Positions 1-12,433 of a stretch of DNA of 64,000 nucleotides are shown piece by piece. Below the pieces are notes generated by a model, which made no database searches, was not told where the DNA came from, and saw nothing but the letters and a program-made list of their open reading frames with translations. The stretch covers positions 58,390,429-58,454,428 of the forward strand of contig OX485804.1 in assembly GCA_950295325.1 (NCBI GenBank). The letters are read 5' to 3'. Both the position numbers and the translations under genes were made by a program. This DNA comes from Polytrichum commune (taxonomy: Eukaryota > Streptophyta > Polytrichopsida > Polytrichales > Polytrichaceae). How positions within the stretch are numbered: position 1 is the first letter of the stretch; each line of letters opens with the position of its first letter.

Positions 1-81
1 TACGGCCCTTGCCTCAGTTGTGAAGTGGCCATGTATATTCAACTTCGATCCCACAAGGATTGCCGGTTGGCACTCCTTTTT

Positions 82-485
82 GGCTCTGTCTGTAGGACGG
101 AGACTATGCATCAAGTTTTATGTTTCAAGAGCAAATTTCCTAACCACTTTGCGTTCACACTTGGACGTTACATGTTCCTATTATTTTTGGTCTAGTCTAT
201 TTAAGGTGGATGATGAAAGTTTGCATACCTTGGACAACTAACCAACTACTTCATCTATTAGTTAACTAGTTGCCTTTCGTGACTATAGTTGTTCACGATT
301 TGAATTGCCAAAAAATGTAGTTAACTATAGTTATATACATCTAGTTTACTATAGTTGTTCCCTAAAATGTATTGAAAAAAAATATGATTGGTTATAGTTT
401 GTTATAGGTATAGTAAATAGCCATGGACTGGCATGAGCAAAGTATACAACTACACTTGTAGTCTTTCATAAGAAAGGACAGAGCC
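82..485 (+). repeat. Dispersed repeat family R1, copy 1
   Basis: Copy of a roughly 400-bp dispersed repeat whose other copies lie at 3280-3698 (same orientation) and 7480-7868 (opposite). The copies share blocks such as GACTATGCATCAA, GAGCAAATTTCCTAACCAC, CATGAGCAAAGT and the terminal GACAGAGCCTCACGG. The ends form a short inverted repeat (GGCTCTGTC at one end, GACAGAGCC at the other), so a non-autonomous DNA transposon is the likely source. No target duplication is clear. It encodes nothing; the reading frames in it are incidental. Confidence 0.55.
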
Positions 486-1275
486 TCACGGTTCTACAGT
501 TTTTACTAGTCACCGCCACTATTTCAACATAATTCTCCATTAATATTGTTAGTTGCACTAGCCACATGACTCGTCAAATGGTGGTGGTAGTTGGCCACCA
601 TGTGGCCAACCGTTGGATAGATTCATATCTCCAAGTCATGGATTGTGTTTCTTAACGCATATTATTGGGGTGCAATAAATACTCACCTCTATAGGTTTAT
701 TGTTGTTCTCATACTAAATTAACCTCATTAGACTACTTCAAGGTCTTTGGATCTCGATTTTGTGTTAATTCATATTAAATATTTTTATGTCCGCGCTCTA
801 CATAGGAATCGTCATTTTTACCCTCCCAATAGTAGGGGTTGTAAGCACGTACCCGCATGTCACAACATGTGAAATACATTGCATGTCATGTTGCACTTTT
901 AGGTTGTATTCAAAGTAGGTAGGGGTAAACAAAGGCGGATCCTCAGTTCCACAAACTTCTAGTGTTGTTTAACCCTAAAATGGTGTGAGGGGTGCTTAAC
1001 GCTTTAGTGTAGGTGGGTGCATTTTAATGAACTTGGGAACTTTGTACCACCCTTGATGTCAAGGCCAATTTAGTCCACTATCACCAACATTTTTATGATC
1101 AACCACTAGTGTGTGGAAGCCAACCCAATATGAAGATCTAGGGAGAAAAGATATTTGTTTCATCAAAATTTGAAAAGATCCAGCTGTTATAATGTTGAAA
1201 TTCCCATTTTGAGGCAACTATTGTAATTATTTTTTTCATATTTGAATCACAAGAAGGATGCCAAATTTCAATAAG

Positions 1276-1280
<5 letters not shown>

Positions 1281-1325
<45 letters not shown>
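1281..1325. repeat. (TC)n microsatellite
   Basis: An uninterrupted TC dinucleotide run of about 22 units, in non-coding AT-rich sequence. Confidence 0.95.
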
Positions 1326-1326
<1 letters not shown>

Positions 1327-2664
1327 GTTCTTGATCAAGGCTATGATATTAAACACTTTGTGATTATAAACTTTCACATTAGTCTACTAAAAATTGTTTT
1401 CTTTACAAATAGATGACAATACAAGCAAGAGATCCTACATATACATACATGGAAAATGGTCATACTTTCCATACTAGATATGTAACGAGGATGTAGATGA
1501 AAGAGGTATAGTAACCATGATTACAACCGTGAATCACGTATGTAACCCATGGTAAAAAAACATGGTTCGGAAGAACTTACCATAGGTAAGAACTCCAATA
1601 TAAACCCCTAACCCTAAAAGAAGCCTCCTTTTCTTACCATTCATGCAAGCGCAAGGTGAGGTGACTTTGTGCATACTCACTAGAATAGTTGATACGTATG
1701 GAAAATGAGAGGAACAAGGACGAATCACCAAGAGGAGTATTCTACTTGGAGTAACTTAGTCATGGCCAAGGATCAGGTTTGAACACCCATATGTCATTTG
1801 GCAATGAGTGTTATAATTTGAAATACTGCAATGTTTTTGATGGTGTTTATATGTGTGCGACATGGATAACAATTGGGTCATGCTGTTATTTACCTCGTGT
1901 ACGTAACTAATCCTCAAATGTTTGTTGGTTGGTTGCATGGGCACAGGTGAGGCACGCCCTTCACACTCTCAATACGAGGATGTATTGTGATTATGACATT
2001 TTAAGCATTTCTATGGGTTGATGTTACTAGGGACTTTTCCTTTGTAAGCACTCCATACATGGGGTGGAGTAGATATATGTACTTTGTAGTGAAGCAAGAA
2101 GATAGGTGATTAAACCTCAAAGGTATGGAGCAGTCAAACTTAAACATTTGTTGTTGGTTACCATGTTATTACGGAAACCCTAAGTAAGGTACATAGTCTT
2201 GCAAAGCAAAGTGAGTTATAACACAAAAGATCAAGGTTGTACAACACATAGATGAGCATGATTGCAAACAACTACACTATGCAAAATGCTATTGTGTTAC
2301 CAAGTAGGACGATGCCAAGAGAATAGAAAGAGTCTTGTGGAAATTCCCACCCATCCACCCTTGTATTGCATAGAAGAAGTTATTGAAGGATTTGGCCTCT
2401 GAGGAAGTTCAAACTTTGTAAAAGTTTTGAAAAGTCAGCTCTCTCATAAAGCATAGGTGTTTAAACCCAAACCCCACCTAAAACCAACACCATGGACTTG
2501 TGCATACTAAGTGCGTATTAGTCATGAGGAAAAAACATACTTTGATACATTGGAATCCCGATCCATGCTTGACGATTAAAGTCAAATTAAGAAGAGTGAC
2601 CACACATGTAAGAGCCACATAATGTAAATGTCCTAATTCAGTACCTCATCTTAAACATAAACCT

Positions 2665-2960
2665 ATGTTTGAGTAGTATGTGGTTGGATGTGGATCTAAG
2701 AGCAAACAAAAAGAAAAGCATATGTTGATGAGGTATTGGGCTATGTGCTCGACATTTATTAACCATTCTAGATGCAATAGCCCACATTAGGAGGACCTGT
2801 ATGATAAATTGATTAAATGGAAGATTCACTTTGATAATGTACATGATATTCTTCCAACTCCAAAAATTATGAGGAAAGTGACTACGGAAACAATTTGAAT
2901 TTGCTAATCATCTCGCACTAATTGCGTGTTTCATATCCTACGAGAAGTGTTGTAGGGAAG
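2665..2960 (+). repeat. Dispersed repeat family R2, copy 1 (diverged)
   Basis: Diverged member of a roughly 300-350-bp family. Recognisable blocks in order are TATGTGGTTGGATGTGGATC, CAATAGCC, a GGACCTGTATGA block, CTCCAAAAATTATGAGGAAA, ATTTGCTAA and CATATCCTACGAGAAGTG. Other copies lie near 12799, 32921 (inverted), 34680, 40377 and 46960. No protein is conserved between copies. Confidence 0.5.
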
Positions 2961-3279
2961 AAGAAGAAAAATGTATGTTTATGACACGCTTGTCTTAGCA
3001 TATGATCACACGTGGTCGAGAATTGTGATGTATTAAAAGTTAATTCCCTTTTAATAGAGGAGTTGAACTTACCCCTCTTAAAAATTGAATATGTGAAGGG
3101 GCGAAAGGCTTTAGAGGGGCGGGGGAGCTCCCTCTAAATTGGCGATAATGAGATCTTGTAGAACCCTATTGTGTTAAACATTCCCTATAAATCAACAGTA
3201 AAGATTCAGAGGGGCATGTGCATTGATATCGAGTGAACGTGTTGTGACCTCAAGACACGTGGGTTTTATTTGGTTTGTT

Positions 3280-3698
3280 GGCTCTATCTATAGGACAAAG
3301 ACTATGCATCAACTTCTTCGTTTCAAGAGCAAATTTCCTAACCACTTTGTGTTCACACTTGGAATTACTTGTTCTTGTTATTTTTGGTCCACTTTATGTA
3401 ATGTGGATGTTAACTATAGTTTATATATATATATATCTATATATCTATATATCTATATAAAAGTGCTCCCTAAAATGCATTGAAAGAAATCTAGTTAACC
3501 ATAGTTATTTCCGTAGTTCTTGATTATTTATTTAAAAAATTTTGGGTGATAAATGAGTAGCTTCGATCCTTGACCTGTATTTGAGAAGGAGGTGCACAAA
3601 ATCCAAGAAAGGTTTGGTATAGTGAATAGCCATGAATTGGCATGAGCAAAGTGGACAACTACAATTATATATAGTCTTTCATAATAAAGGACAGAGCC
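3280..3698 (+). repeat. Dispersed repeat family R1, copy 2
   Basis: Second direct copy of the R1 repeat, with an internal TA-rich stretch around 3424-3460 that recurs at the matching place in the inverted copy at 7480-7868. It ends in GACAGAGCCTCACGG, and similarity to the inverted copy continues a little beyond this into CCGTTTTCTTGTTT. Confidence 0.6.
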
Positions 3699-4040
3699 TC
3701 ACGGTTCTACCGTTTTCTTGTTTTACAAGTTGTCCAATTTCTACCAATGATTTACACAACACAATTTGTGTTCGTTAGAACATCTACAATGGAACATCTG
3801 CAAGAATTGGATTGCAAATCGGACCTTTCTTGACTTAGTTATGGTTATTGGAAGTTCATGTTTCTTGATTTTTTAATTGGATACATAGACTTTCCTAGTG
3901 TTCTTCACTACTGAGTATAGAATGGTTATAGATATTTGGAAACATAGTCCAATTTCTTCTTAAACATGTGTATCTTTGCGATGTTTACTATGTGCTCCTC
4001 ACCGAACCACGTGCCAATAAAATTTAGGGGTCCAACTAAT

Positions 4041-4195
4041 AGCCCACCCGCAGTTATTGATGTGGGCCACCAATGAACGGTTCCTACTAGCAAGGGTCAT
4101 TTTTAGAGCTAGTTCAGCCAATGAGAGCCACTAGATGCAAATAGTGTTGGTATTCACCGTTCACTGGTGGCCCGCACTAGTAAGTGTGGGTGGGT
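4041..4195. mobile_element. Small MITE with about 40-bp terminal inverted repeats
   Basis: The left end (GCCCACCCGCAGTTATTGAT and onward) is the near-complement of the right end (CTAGTAAGTGTGGGTGGGT). The inverted match covers roughly 40 bp and includes GGGCCACCARTGAACGGT. The flanks suggest a TA target duplication, but this is not certain. Non-coding. Confidence 0.55.
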
Positions 4196-4217
4196 TATAA
4201 GAAAATAAGCCACTTAA

Positions 4218-4772
4218 GGGCTACTTCACATTATGGCCGAAGGTCAAGAGGCTGTCAATTCCACCAATCAGATTGCAAGAAACCAAGAATTCGGCCTCTT
4301 GGCCCTTCACACTAGAGGCCAAAGTCCAAAGGTTGTTGCTCTCCAAAATGCCTACATGGCAATACTTTTTGACCCACGCAACGGACTCTCTAAGGAAGTT
4401 TGGGTCGAACAGGAATGGAACCCCAAACTATGGTCGAGAGGTTGTCGAATTTTTTTCATTAAAATTGATTGATTTATTTAGTTAGTTACTAAAACAATTG
4501 ACAAGATCTTGGCCATTAGATTGGAGGGGTTGTTTTGGGCAATTCATAAAATGGGACACTCCTTCATGGAAATGGACAAATACCTGACAAATGGTATGGG
4601 TTTGGACTTTGGGCTTGGCCTTTGGAGGCTCCACATTATGCTTGGCTGAAGGCTCCACTTCCCATATTTGATTTGTTGTGTATTTTCAGCCCATTTCTTT
4701 GGACTCTCAACAAAGTTTGGCCATTCAATCCCACGGCCTCTCGACTTGGACAGCCATAGTGTGAAGTGGCCC
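4218..4772. mobile_element. PIF/Harbinger-like MITE, 555 bp
   Basis: The left terminus GGGCTACTTCACATTATGGC is the near-complement of the right terminus GCCATAGTGTGAAGTGGCCC. TAA flanks both ends (4215-4217 and 4773-4775), as expected for the 3-bp TWA duplications of PIF/Harbinger elements. The right-hand TAA is shared with the next element, so the two lie end to end. No transposase is encoded. Confidence 0.7.
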
Positions 4773-4775
4773 TAA

Positions 4776-5867
4776 GGGTCGGTTTACACTATGGACCATG
4801 AAGTCAGACCATGTGAGATGGCCTTTGTCAATGGTCCGAGTTCATGATCCGACTTCATAAAATATTAGTTTTGAGAGCCTTGGGCCCCTCACTAGGTGTT
4901 AACCAAATGTGGACCAAGAAAAATGACCATGCACCAAAAAATGAAGGTGCTGATTTTTTTAATACATGCCCAAAAAGGGCAATTTTGAAAAAATTCAAGT
5001 TTGACCATTCTCTTGTCTTCTCTTGGGCTTCACTTGTCTTCACTTCTTGTTAAATGTGTCAAAGATGTGGCTTGCAAATCTTCTCACAATAATTTTTACA
5101 AAAAATGAGCAATTTAATTTGTACATGTGAAATGTACCTTGTGTTGTCACTACATTAAACAAGATATTTAGTGTTTTATTATATTTAATGTTGTTACCAC
5201 CCTACCTTGCTCAACACTAAAGTTCAATTATTTGATAATTAGTGTTGGAAGATTTCCCATTGCTGTTCTTTTGACCACCCTGATCTACAGTCACTAAACG
5301 ACTACAAATTTTTGTTTTTGTTTTGAAACTGTAATTTTAGAAATTTGTGCATCATGTAATATACCGTTGGAAAGGTATTTTCAAGAACTTTCCAACGGTA
5401 TATTACAAGCCCCCAACTTCCAAACATTGCAGTTGGTAGAGCAAAAAAACAAATATGCACTAAAATTCTTGAGTTCTAGATGTCCCACGTTGTTTGGTGA
5501 AACACGTGGGAGCCGGTTTAAGGGGTAGGGCAAGGTAGCAATGGTATATCTCATGGGCTATGATACGATTAAGACACATAGAGGGTAGATTCATTAAAAG
5601 TTTGTTAAAACAACTTCTCTTTGCCATGGGCCCTTGCCTTTTCCTACCAAACCACCTCTCTCGCCTCTCTCATCACAGAAACCGTTGGACCATGTCAGTG
5701 CATTGATTAGGCCTTCAAAATTATATCTTGGGAACCTCGACCGTGATGGTCCTTCTGACATTTTTTCCTTAGTGTAAACCGAAGTTGTTCCAGGACAACT
5801 TCAGCAACCAATCAGTTGCCTTACATAGGCCTGGTCCAACTTCATGGTCCATAGTGTAAACTAGCCC
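4776..5867. mobile_element. PIF/Harbinger-like non-autonomous element H1, copy 1
   Basis: A 1092-bp element with termini GGGTCGGTTTACACTATGG and CCATAGTGTAAACTAGCCC, flanked by TAA on both sides (4773-4775 and 5868-5870). The inverted repeats run inward through GACCATGAAGT and ACTTCATGGTC. A second copy lies at 31617-32750. No transposase is encoded. It carries an internal 20-bp perfect inverted repeat (5355-5407). Confidence 0.8.
5355..5407. repeat. Internal hairpin of H1 element
   Basis: TGTAATATACCGTTGGAAAG is followed after about 13 nt by its exact reverse complement. The same hairpin is kept, with one mismatch, in the other copy at 32238-32290. Confidence 0.85.
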
Positions 5868-5870
5868 TAA

Positions 5871-7479
5871 GACCCATCGGCCCCAAAACAAGCATTGTAT
5901 CCACTCCATGGAACGAAATCACATTTTGCACAAGGGAAGTGGGGCCTCGAGACAAGGCCGTGTTGCCAAAGTAAGTTAAGCGGGTGAATTAGCGGGGCCG
6001 ACAAGTCGGGATGCCAACCGGCCAATCTAAGCTCACCATATGGTCAAGCTCGGAAGAAGTTCTACCGGTCCGGTCAGGTGAGGTCAAGGTGTAAGAAGAC
6101 ATCATTCCTTGGCCGGAGCAAAAGGTGGGAAAAGAAACCCTAGCCTAGGTGCCTACTTGCTACTTTACTTTGCCTCATGCCCCCGTTCACACGGGAGCTC
6201 GGGTCAAGAGCGTGAGCTTGCATGCTTCTTTTGGCCCCGTTTGGAGCTTGGATATTGTCGAAGTTCATCCGAAGCTCAAGTCCAGGGTCCGAGAAGCCTA
6301 GGTCCAAAAGACCCTTTGATGGGCCTTGTTTCTGGACTCGAGACTGGATCTAAGTTTGAAGATTGGTTTCTTGAATCAAGAGTACTAGGATTTTTCGAGT
6401 GAGGATTGTCAAGATTTGGCGGGAAAACAACATCACATTTAGCATCCGTATCTTGGACTAGACCTTTACCATAAGATCAGTGAATCTTAGAGTTGTTTTG
6501 GTCTTTGACCCGAGGTTAAACCCACCTTAACGCATTGGGAGGTTCTGAACCTATCTTGAAGCTCATTGAACTTTTCAGCAAGTATAATGTGACCATGTTG
6601 AAAGTGAGATGTTAAGGAACGGTCGATACTAAACAATTGAAGATTTATGACAAACCGAAAGCCTTCGGAAGCTCATTGGCTTGGGACCCACAAAATGAGC
6701 ATTCGAACTCTTGACATCCCTAAGCGGCCTTGTGATCAAGACGCGGTTATCAAATTTACAAAGAGCTTGTTGTGGTCATTGTTCCACATGGGATCCCCTC
6801 AAAGCTCCAAGTAAGCATGGGAAGCTCAAGAAAGGTATCCAAGCTCTCAAGTTGAAAGGTCAAGTGTAAAAGTGGAATTGAGTGGACAACATGCGTAAGA
6901 TGCTCAATTCCATCATTGAGAATGCTCCATTCAAGCTCTCGATATGGGAGCTCTCAATTACTCTATTGTAGTGTAACATGGGTATTATACTTTACCTCAC
7001 CTTGCCACCTCACCTCACCATGGGTGTCTTCAAATTTTTAGTGCATGCAATGGTAGATGCCCCTTTTACACTGAAGACGTTGAGAGCTCAAAGAAACAAA
7101 CCTTTGCATTGGCAGAGAACTTTTTACGCATGTTTGTTCACTCAAGTCCACTTTACACTCGACCTAACAATTTGAGAGCTTGTACTTAAGGTTGAGGCAT
7201 TTATAACCGATAAGGTAAGAGTGTTTGCATATGTTTAGGAGGAGTAATATTCCATAATTATTTTTTTGGCAAAGAGAAACACATTCCAAGGAGAATGCAA
7301 ATCTCCTTTTTTTTCATGAATATGGAAATTGCTACAAATTTCGAAGCGGTAGAGTTGGGGTAATACATAGTCAATGTATAGGTAAACCCATAACCGCTCA
7401 TTCAAATGGTAATGCTTGGCTATGACAGTTGTCAAAACTCTTGTGAGGGTAAATAAACAAGAAAACGGTAGAACCGTGA
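5871..7479. other. No gene seen
   Basis: A 97-codon frame at 6109-6402 has no recognisable domain, and I do not call it a gene. Sequence around 5940-6400 is richer in GC than its surroundings and may be an old retroelement fragment, but no termini are visible. Confidence 0.45.
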
Positions 7480-7868
7480 GGCTCTGTCCTTTATTATGAA
7501 AGACTACAATTGTAGTTGTCCACTTTGCTCATGCCAATTCATGGCTATTCACTATACCAAACCTTTCTTGGATTTTGTGCACCTTCTTCTCAAATACAGA
7601 TCAAGGATTGAAGCTACTCATTTATCATCCAAATTTTTTAAAATAAATAATCAAGAACTACCGAAATAACTATAGTTAACTAGATTTCTTTCAATGCATT
7701 TTAGGGAGCACTTATATATATATATATATATAGTTAACATCCACTTTACATAAAGTGGATCAAAAATAACAAGAACAAGTAATGTCCAAGTGTGAACACA
7801 AAGTGGTTAGGAAATTTGCTCTTGAAACGAAGAAGTTGATGCATAGTCTCTGTCCTATAGACAGAGCC
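7480..7868 (-). repeat. Dispersed repeat family R1, copy 3 (inverted)
   Basis: Reverse-complement copy of the repeat at 3280-3698, including the internal TA run and both termini (GGCTCTGTC and GACAGAGCC). With copy 2 it forms a long inverted repeat separated by about 3.8 kb, which spans the MITE cluster. Confidence 0.6.
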
Positions 7869-10800
7869 AACAAACACAAGCCACCACCACATACACCTTA
7901 ACTTCGTTCACCTAAAAATATATAGATCTCATCCATGTCGGCATTACATGACCCTAGTGAGCAGTCAAATGGACATGGTCAACTACGGATACCTTGACCT
8001 TAGGCCTAAGTAGCTTGAGCACATATTTACCTATGAGCATAGGTTCAAGAGTGAAGTGGTTCTCATTCACGCCAACCTTTTGGTGATGTCTTCTCTCTAT
8101 GTTAGGTTATGATCAAGCTCAATAGTTTGAGCTCTTGATAAAAGCTTGTCAAATTCAAGTAAGTATCGAACTCCCAAAAGTTGCTAAGCTTGCAACTCAA
8201 GCTTTAAAGTGAAGGGAGCCTCGTGATTGTTTATAGGCACAAGCATGGTCAAGTACACAACTCCACTACCCTACATAGGTGTAAGTGAAAGTGATTCGGA
8301 ACTATGTACTAACTTTGAATTTTGTGATCTTCAAAGCCAAGCATATTATGTTGACAATTTTTTTAGGAAAAGTCTACATATTTTAGAAGATGGTGTAGGT
8401 AGGGTGCAAGTAGATATATTAAACATGAAATTGTTTAGAAATTGTTTAAAACATGATAGAATTACATTAAATTTATTTGTTTTCTATAAATGTTTGTAAT
8501 GGTACCCTCAAGTTTATAATGAATTCAAGGAACATAGAGAAAACAAAAATCCAACTACAAAATATCGAAAGTTATGAAATCTACGTCCAAAACCAAATGT
8601 AGTTATTACCTTTTGAGTAGTGTTGTTAATGATAAGTTTTGAAGATCTCATTTTGATATTTTGTATTTGAGTACCTAACACAACAATAGAGGGCATCATG
8701 AACAAATCATAGTTTAAACAATACTTTGCTATTATTTTAGGCATTTGACCCAAAAACGTTATGGTTTTAGTATATTGGAACATTGTTTCCATATAGTTGA
8801 CAACGCTTGCTCCCTACACTATGTCATTGTTTACGGCCCTACTTTGTTCACATATGAACTTTTGTCTATCTATGAGAAAGGTAAAGCATCCCTAAATCAC
8901 GCCAACACGAGTGGTTCGTGTCATTGTCTTTGTTGTCTTCTCTATCTACTATGTCTCGTTTCTTAAGTCCAATGGTTTCAAGAAATAGGATTTGGGAGGA
9001 GCATGGTCCTCCACAAAATGGCTTTAGGTACACTACGTCCCCATGCTTAAGTTTCAATATCTTTCAGGGCAAAAACCTTAAAAAAAAACTTTATGAGATT
9101 GGATTTTACATAATCTAGAGTACTATGATTCAAATGGCAAGATTTGTAGCTTAAATGGTCACCAAAAAGGCATTAAGTGTTACAATAAGACTAATCTATG
9201 TTCTTATAACATGGAAAATATTCTAGGTTCAACTGTGAGCACAATTGTGAGGGCCTGTGTGAGCACCTAGATAGAGAAAATAACAAAAACTTTGCTTGGA
9301 TCTCCTACAAGTTATGCATCTCAACTTTGATTATGAAACTCGACATGAACATTTGCATGAATCATGATTGCCAGTGCTAGATGAAACAATCCCAATTGGT
9401 GTCACAATCTAAATTGTTTGTAGACTTGGGAATGCCCACAATAGGGCCACATAAATTAGGATATGTTGAATGGTTCTAGGTGCATAAGTAATGTACTATC
9501 GCAGTTACAATGCATAGGTGTTGTCACATTCCTCTATTTTCACAATTATAAACATTGAATACTACACATGAATCAATAGATTATGATCTTCCAACTTTGT
9601 ATACACAAAGGCTTTACAACCTAACCATACGATTGTCATTGTCTTATGAGCTTGAACCCCCTGACCATAGGAGAGAAACAAAATCTCTTCTCTCCTTCCC
9701 CAAGCTCCCTTTTATACCAAAGGCATTACTTTTACCTTCTATTTCTCATATAGTAAAAGTTTATTTATTCATAGCTCTATCTTTGGTTCTAATATGAATC
9801 TTTTGGCTCAATCACAATTCACTAGTTGGCATTGTCTGATTCCAACTTGATACATTCATTTATTCTTCTAGCTGGAATTGCCTAATTCCATCAAGATTCA
9901 ATTATTCATTAAGAGTTAAATAATTCCAATGAATGATATCCATATCATGGGAGTTATAATTTTGATTCATATCTTCTAGTTGAAGATGTCTAACTCTCAT
10001 GTACAATCCCTTCATGAGTTGTCTAGCCCTTGTGCAAATTATTCCTTTGGTTGTCTGACCCAATTCTTAATTTAAAGTTGTCCGTCTCCAAACCTCATCT
10101 ACTCACATGCTAAGTACAACAAAGTATGGATAATCCTTTTTTCCTTGCATAATCAAACAAACATTAAATCTTTTAATCCAACTATATCACAAGTATTCAG
10201 CCAAACATTCATGGCACTCACTTAAGCAAAGTGAAATCTTGTATATTTAATGAATTTTACTAGAATCTACCTAAATAGCCTCAAAATTAATTATTGATAC
10301 CCTAAAACTCTATAAACGTTCACAATTTCTACTTAGAAACATTAACATGACCCATCATTTATCGCAAGGCACTCTCCAATGGGACACCGATGAACTCCTC
10401 CTCCCCTCCAATGCACTCTAAGTTGTAGGTGAAAACATGGGAAACCTCTTTTAGAACGAGTTGTTGTATTTCAAGATGATTTGACTCCCATTTGACCCCA
10501 AACTCGACAACAATGACCACATATTAGTCGAATGCTACACATACTTATACTATATTGAACACTCGATCCAATGCAAGAAATGTAAAATTGTACACTAAGA
10601 AAACAATGACCAAATGTATAAAACATAGAAAGAAAACTGACACCAACATATACTTATGCATTTTATTTAGTTAGAGTACTTGTCCTCGCTCAAAACATAT
10701 GCACTACACCCATCACTTTGATCAACTTAATGAACTTCTTTATAACTAATATTGTACACTATGACATACTATACACAAACATATGTGATCAATGGTATCT

Positions 10801-12311
10801 ATTTGTGGAACTTAGTTCAAAATGTATGCTATTGGAGGCATAGTAAAAATTGACCCCTCTCAAGTTTGTTGTTGATTCACTTACCTTCTAGACTGTAGCT
10901 CTATAGCAGCTTGGGCACCTTTATGCTTAATAATTAATTAAAGTATGAAAGTAAGTTAGGTAGCCCAACAAATAATATTCTAAAATTGGGCAGATTCATG
11001 AAGTAATTTAAAATAAATTAGACATTCATTCCCGTTTGCTTGTCTCATTCTTGTTTTTTTATGGTAGTGTGTTAGCATGACTTGTGGGGCAAATTCATGC
11101 ATGTATTGTTTTTAGACCATGAGTGAGATTGATGCCGCGTGAAGACATTGTTGAAGTCATTTGATGCTACTTTGTTGGATTTCAATGAATGTCCCATGCA
11201 TTATTGTGGTTTTAGGCACTCTTTGAATATTATTTCTTATTTTTGGACACTCATTAAAATCATTTTCCCAAATGAATTATTTTCTGCCCAAGCTGCTAGA
11301 GAACTACGGTAACCCATCTGTATTCGACCCCATTTCATGTATCATTCTTACTACAAATGTAAAGTTAACCATCATCCTCAATGATGTTTCTATGCGTTTT
11401 CATCCTCTCCCATGGTAGTAGGTGTCACAATGCTTTGCTCCTTCGTTCGTTGACTAGGATGTGTCGGGAAAAATGGAAGAAGAGTAAAGTTACCTAGCAT
11501 TGATGATGTGGACCGAGGTCCGTTGGCCAACCTTGGTTCAAGTGCCAAAGCTCCAAAGACCGAGGACGGGTGCCATTGCCTACTTTGTGAGATGGAGATG
11601 GAGATACTTATTGTTAGAGGGTGGGTCGGGTGCCACGAGACCATGGAGAGTTTGAATTTGAGACCCCCTATGGTGAAGTTCCAAGTAACCCCCCCCCTAA
11701 AATAAAATAAAGGGTGTTGTTCGGTTACTTTTCTTGATCAAACACCTATATTTCACCCGCGTGGTATCATTGGGTGAGGATCAAAGAACAAATGCCTCAA
11801 AGACACGTGGTAAGAAGACGAGACTGGACTATGATTCTGTTTTCATATCTTACATACTAAAGCAATCGTCCCAATCAATGCGTGTTACTGACCGGACTTA
11901 CCCGCACTGCAATAACACCTTACTCAAGAATTCAATTTTTACTAGCAAAAGTTCAATAGGTTGTTTGGACACCATAGAACATCAACGACTTTGCTTGGTA
12001 GAAATATTACATAATTAAAGCATTGCATAAGTCTAAACATTGACACACGCTGATTGGGATATCAATGTACTCCACACTCAATAATGAACTCAATTGGGAG
12101 GACTACTGTATTCAATTAATGAGTCAACAATCATGTAATCTCAATAGTTGGCTTGGGCATAAGGTTGAGTCGAACCATTTATTCCCGATCAGGACCCTGT
12201 CGAGAATCTATAGGGTGCCATAATTTTGATAAGGTTGGGACTAATTTCAATTCTTTTTCTTTTTCTTTTCATGAGTGGTTAAAATATGGTTTAACATTGC
12301 ATGGTTTTTAA
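7869..12311. other. Gene desert, no gene seen
   Basis: AT-rich DNA with only short frames showing no domain or family resemblance. A stretch at about 9290-9450 resembles 33236-33425 in block order (CAAGTTRTGCATC, then GGAANTGC followed by CACAATAGG), which suggests another old dispersed repeat. Confidence 0.5.
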
Positions 12312-12433
12312 GGGTTAGTTTTCATGTTGGCTACTTGTCCACCATATTCTAGTGGAAATGTAGATGCCACCAAATGGAATCTAACTTTCCACTAGAATTT
12401 GGTGCGTGAAGTGGCCTATATGGAAACTAACCC
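12312..12433. mobile_element. PIF/Harbinger-like MITE, 122 bp
   Basis: Termini GGGTTAGTTTTCATGTTGGC and TATGGAAACTAACCC are inverted. A second inner inverted pair (TTCTAGTGGAA and TTCCACTAGAA) continues the foldback. TAA flanks both sides (12309-12311 and 12434-12436). It is a classic small foldback MITE. Confidence 0.75.

Larger units (their letters stand above)
486..3279. other. Gene desert, no gene seen
   Basis: AT-rich DNA with only short, non-conserved reading frames on either strand. Apart from the (TC)n microsatellite at 1281-1325 and a diverged R2 repeat copy near 2665-2960, I see no supportable gene, RNA or element. Confidence 0.6.

Noticed and set aside
6109-6402. 97-codon frame as a gene
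   Set aside because: No domain, no second copy, no supporting splice or promoter signal.
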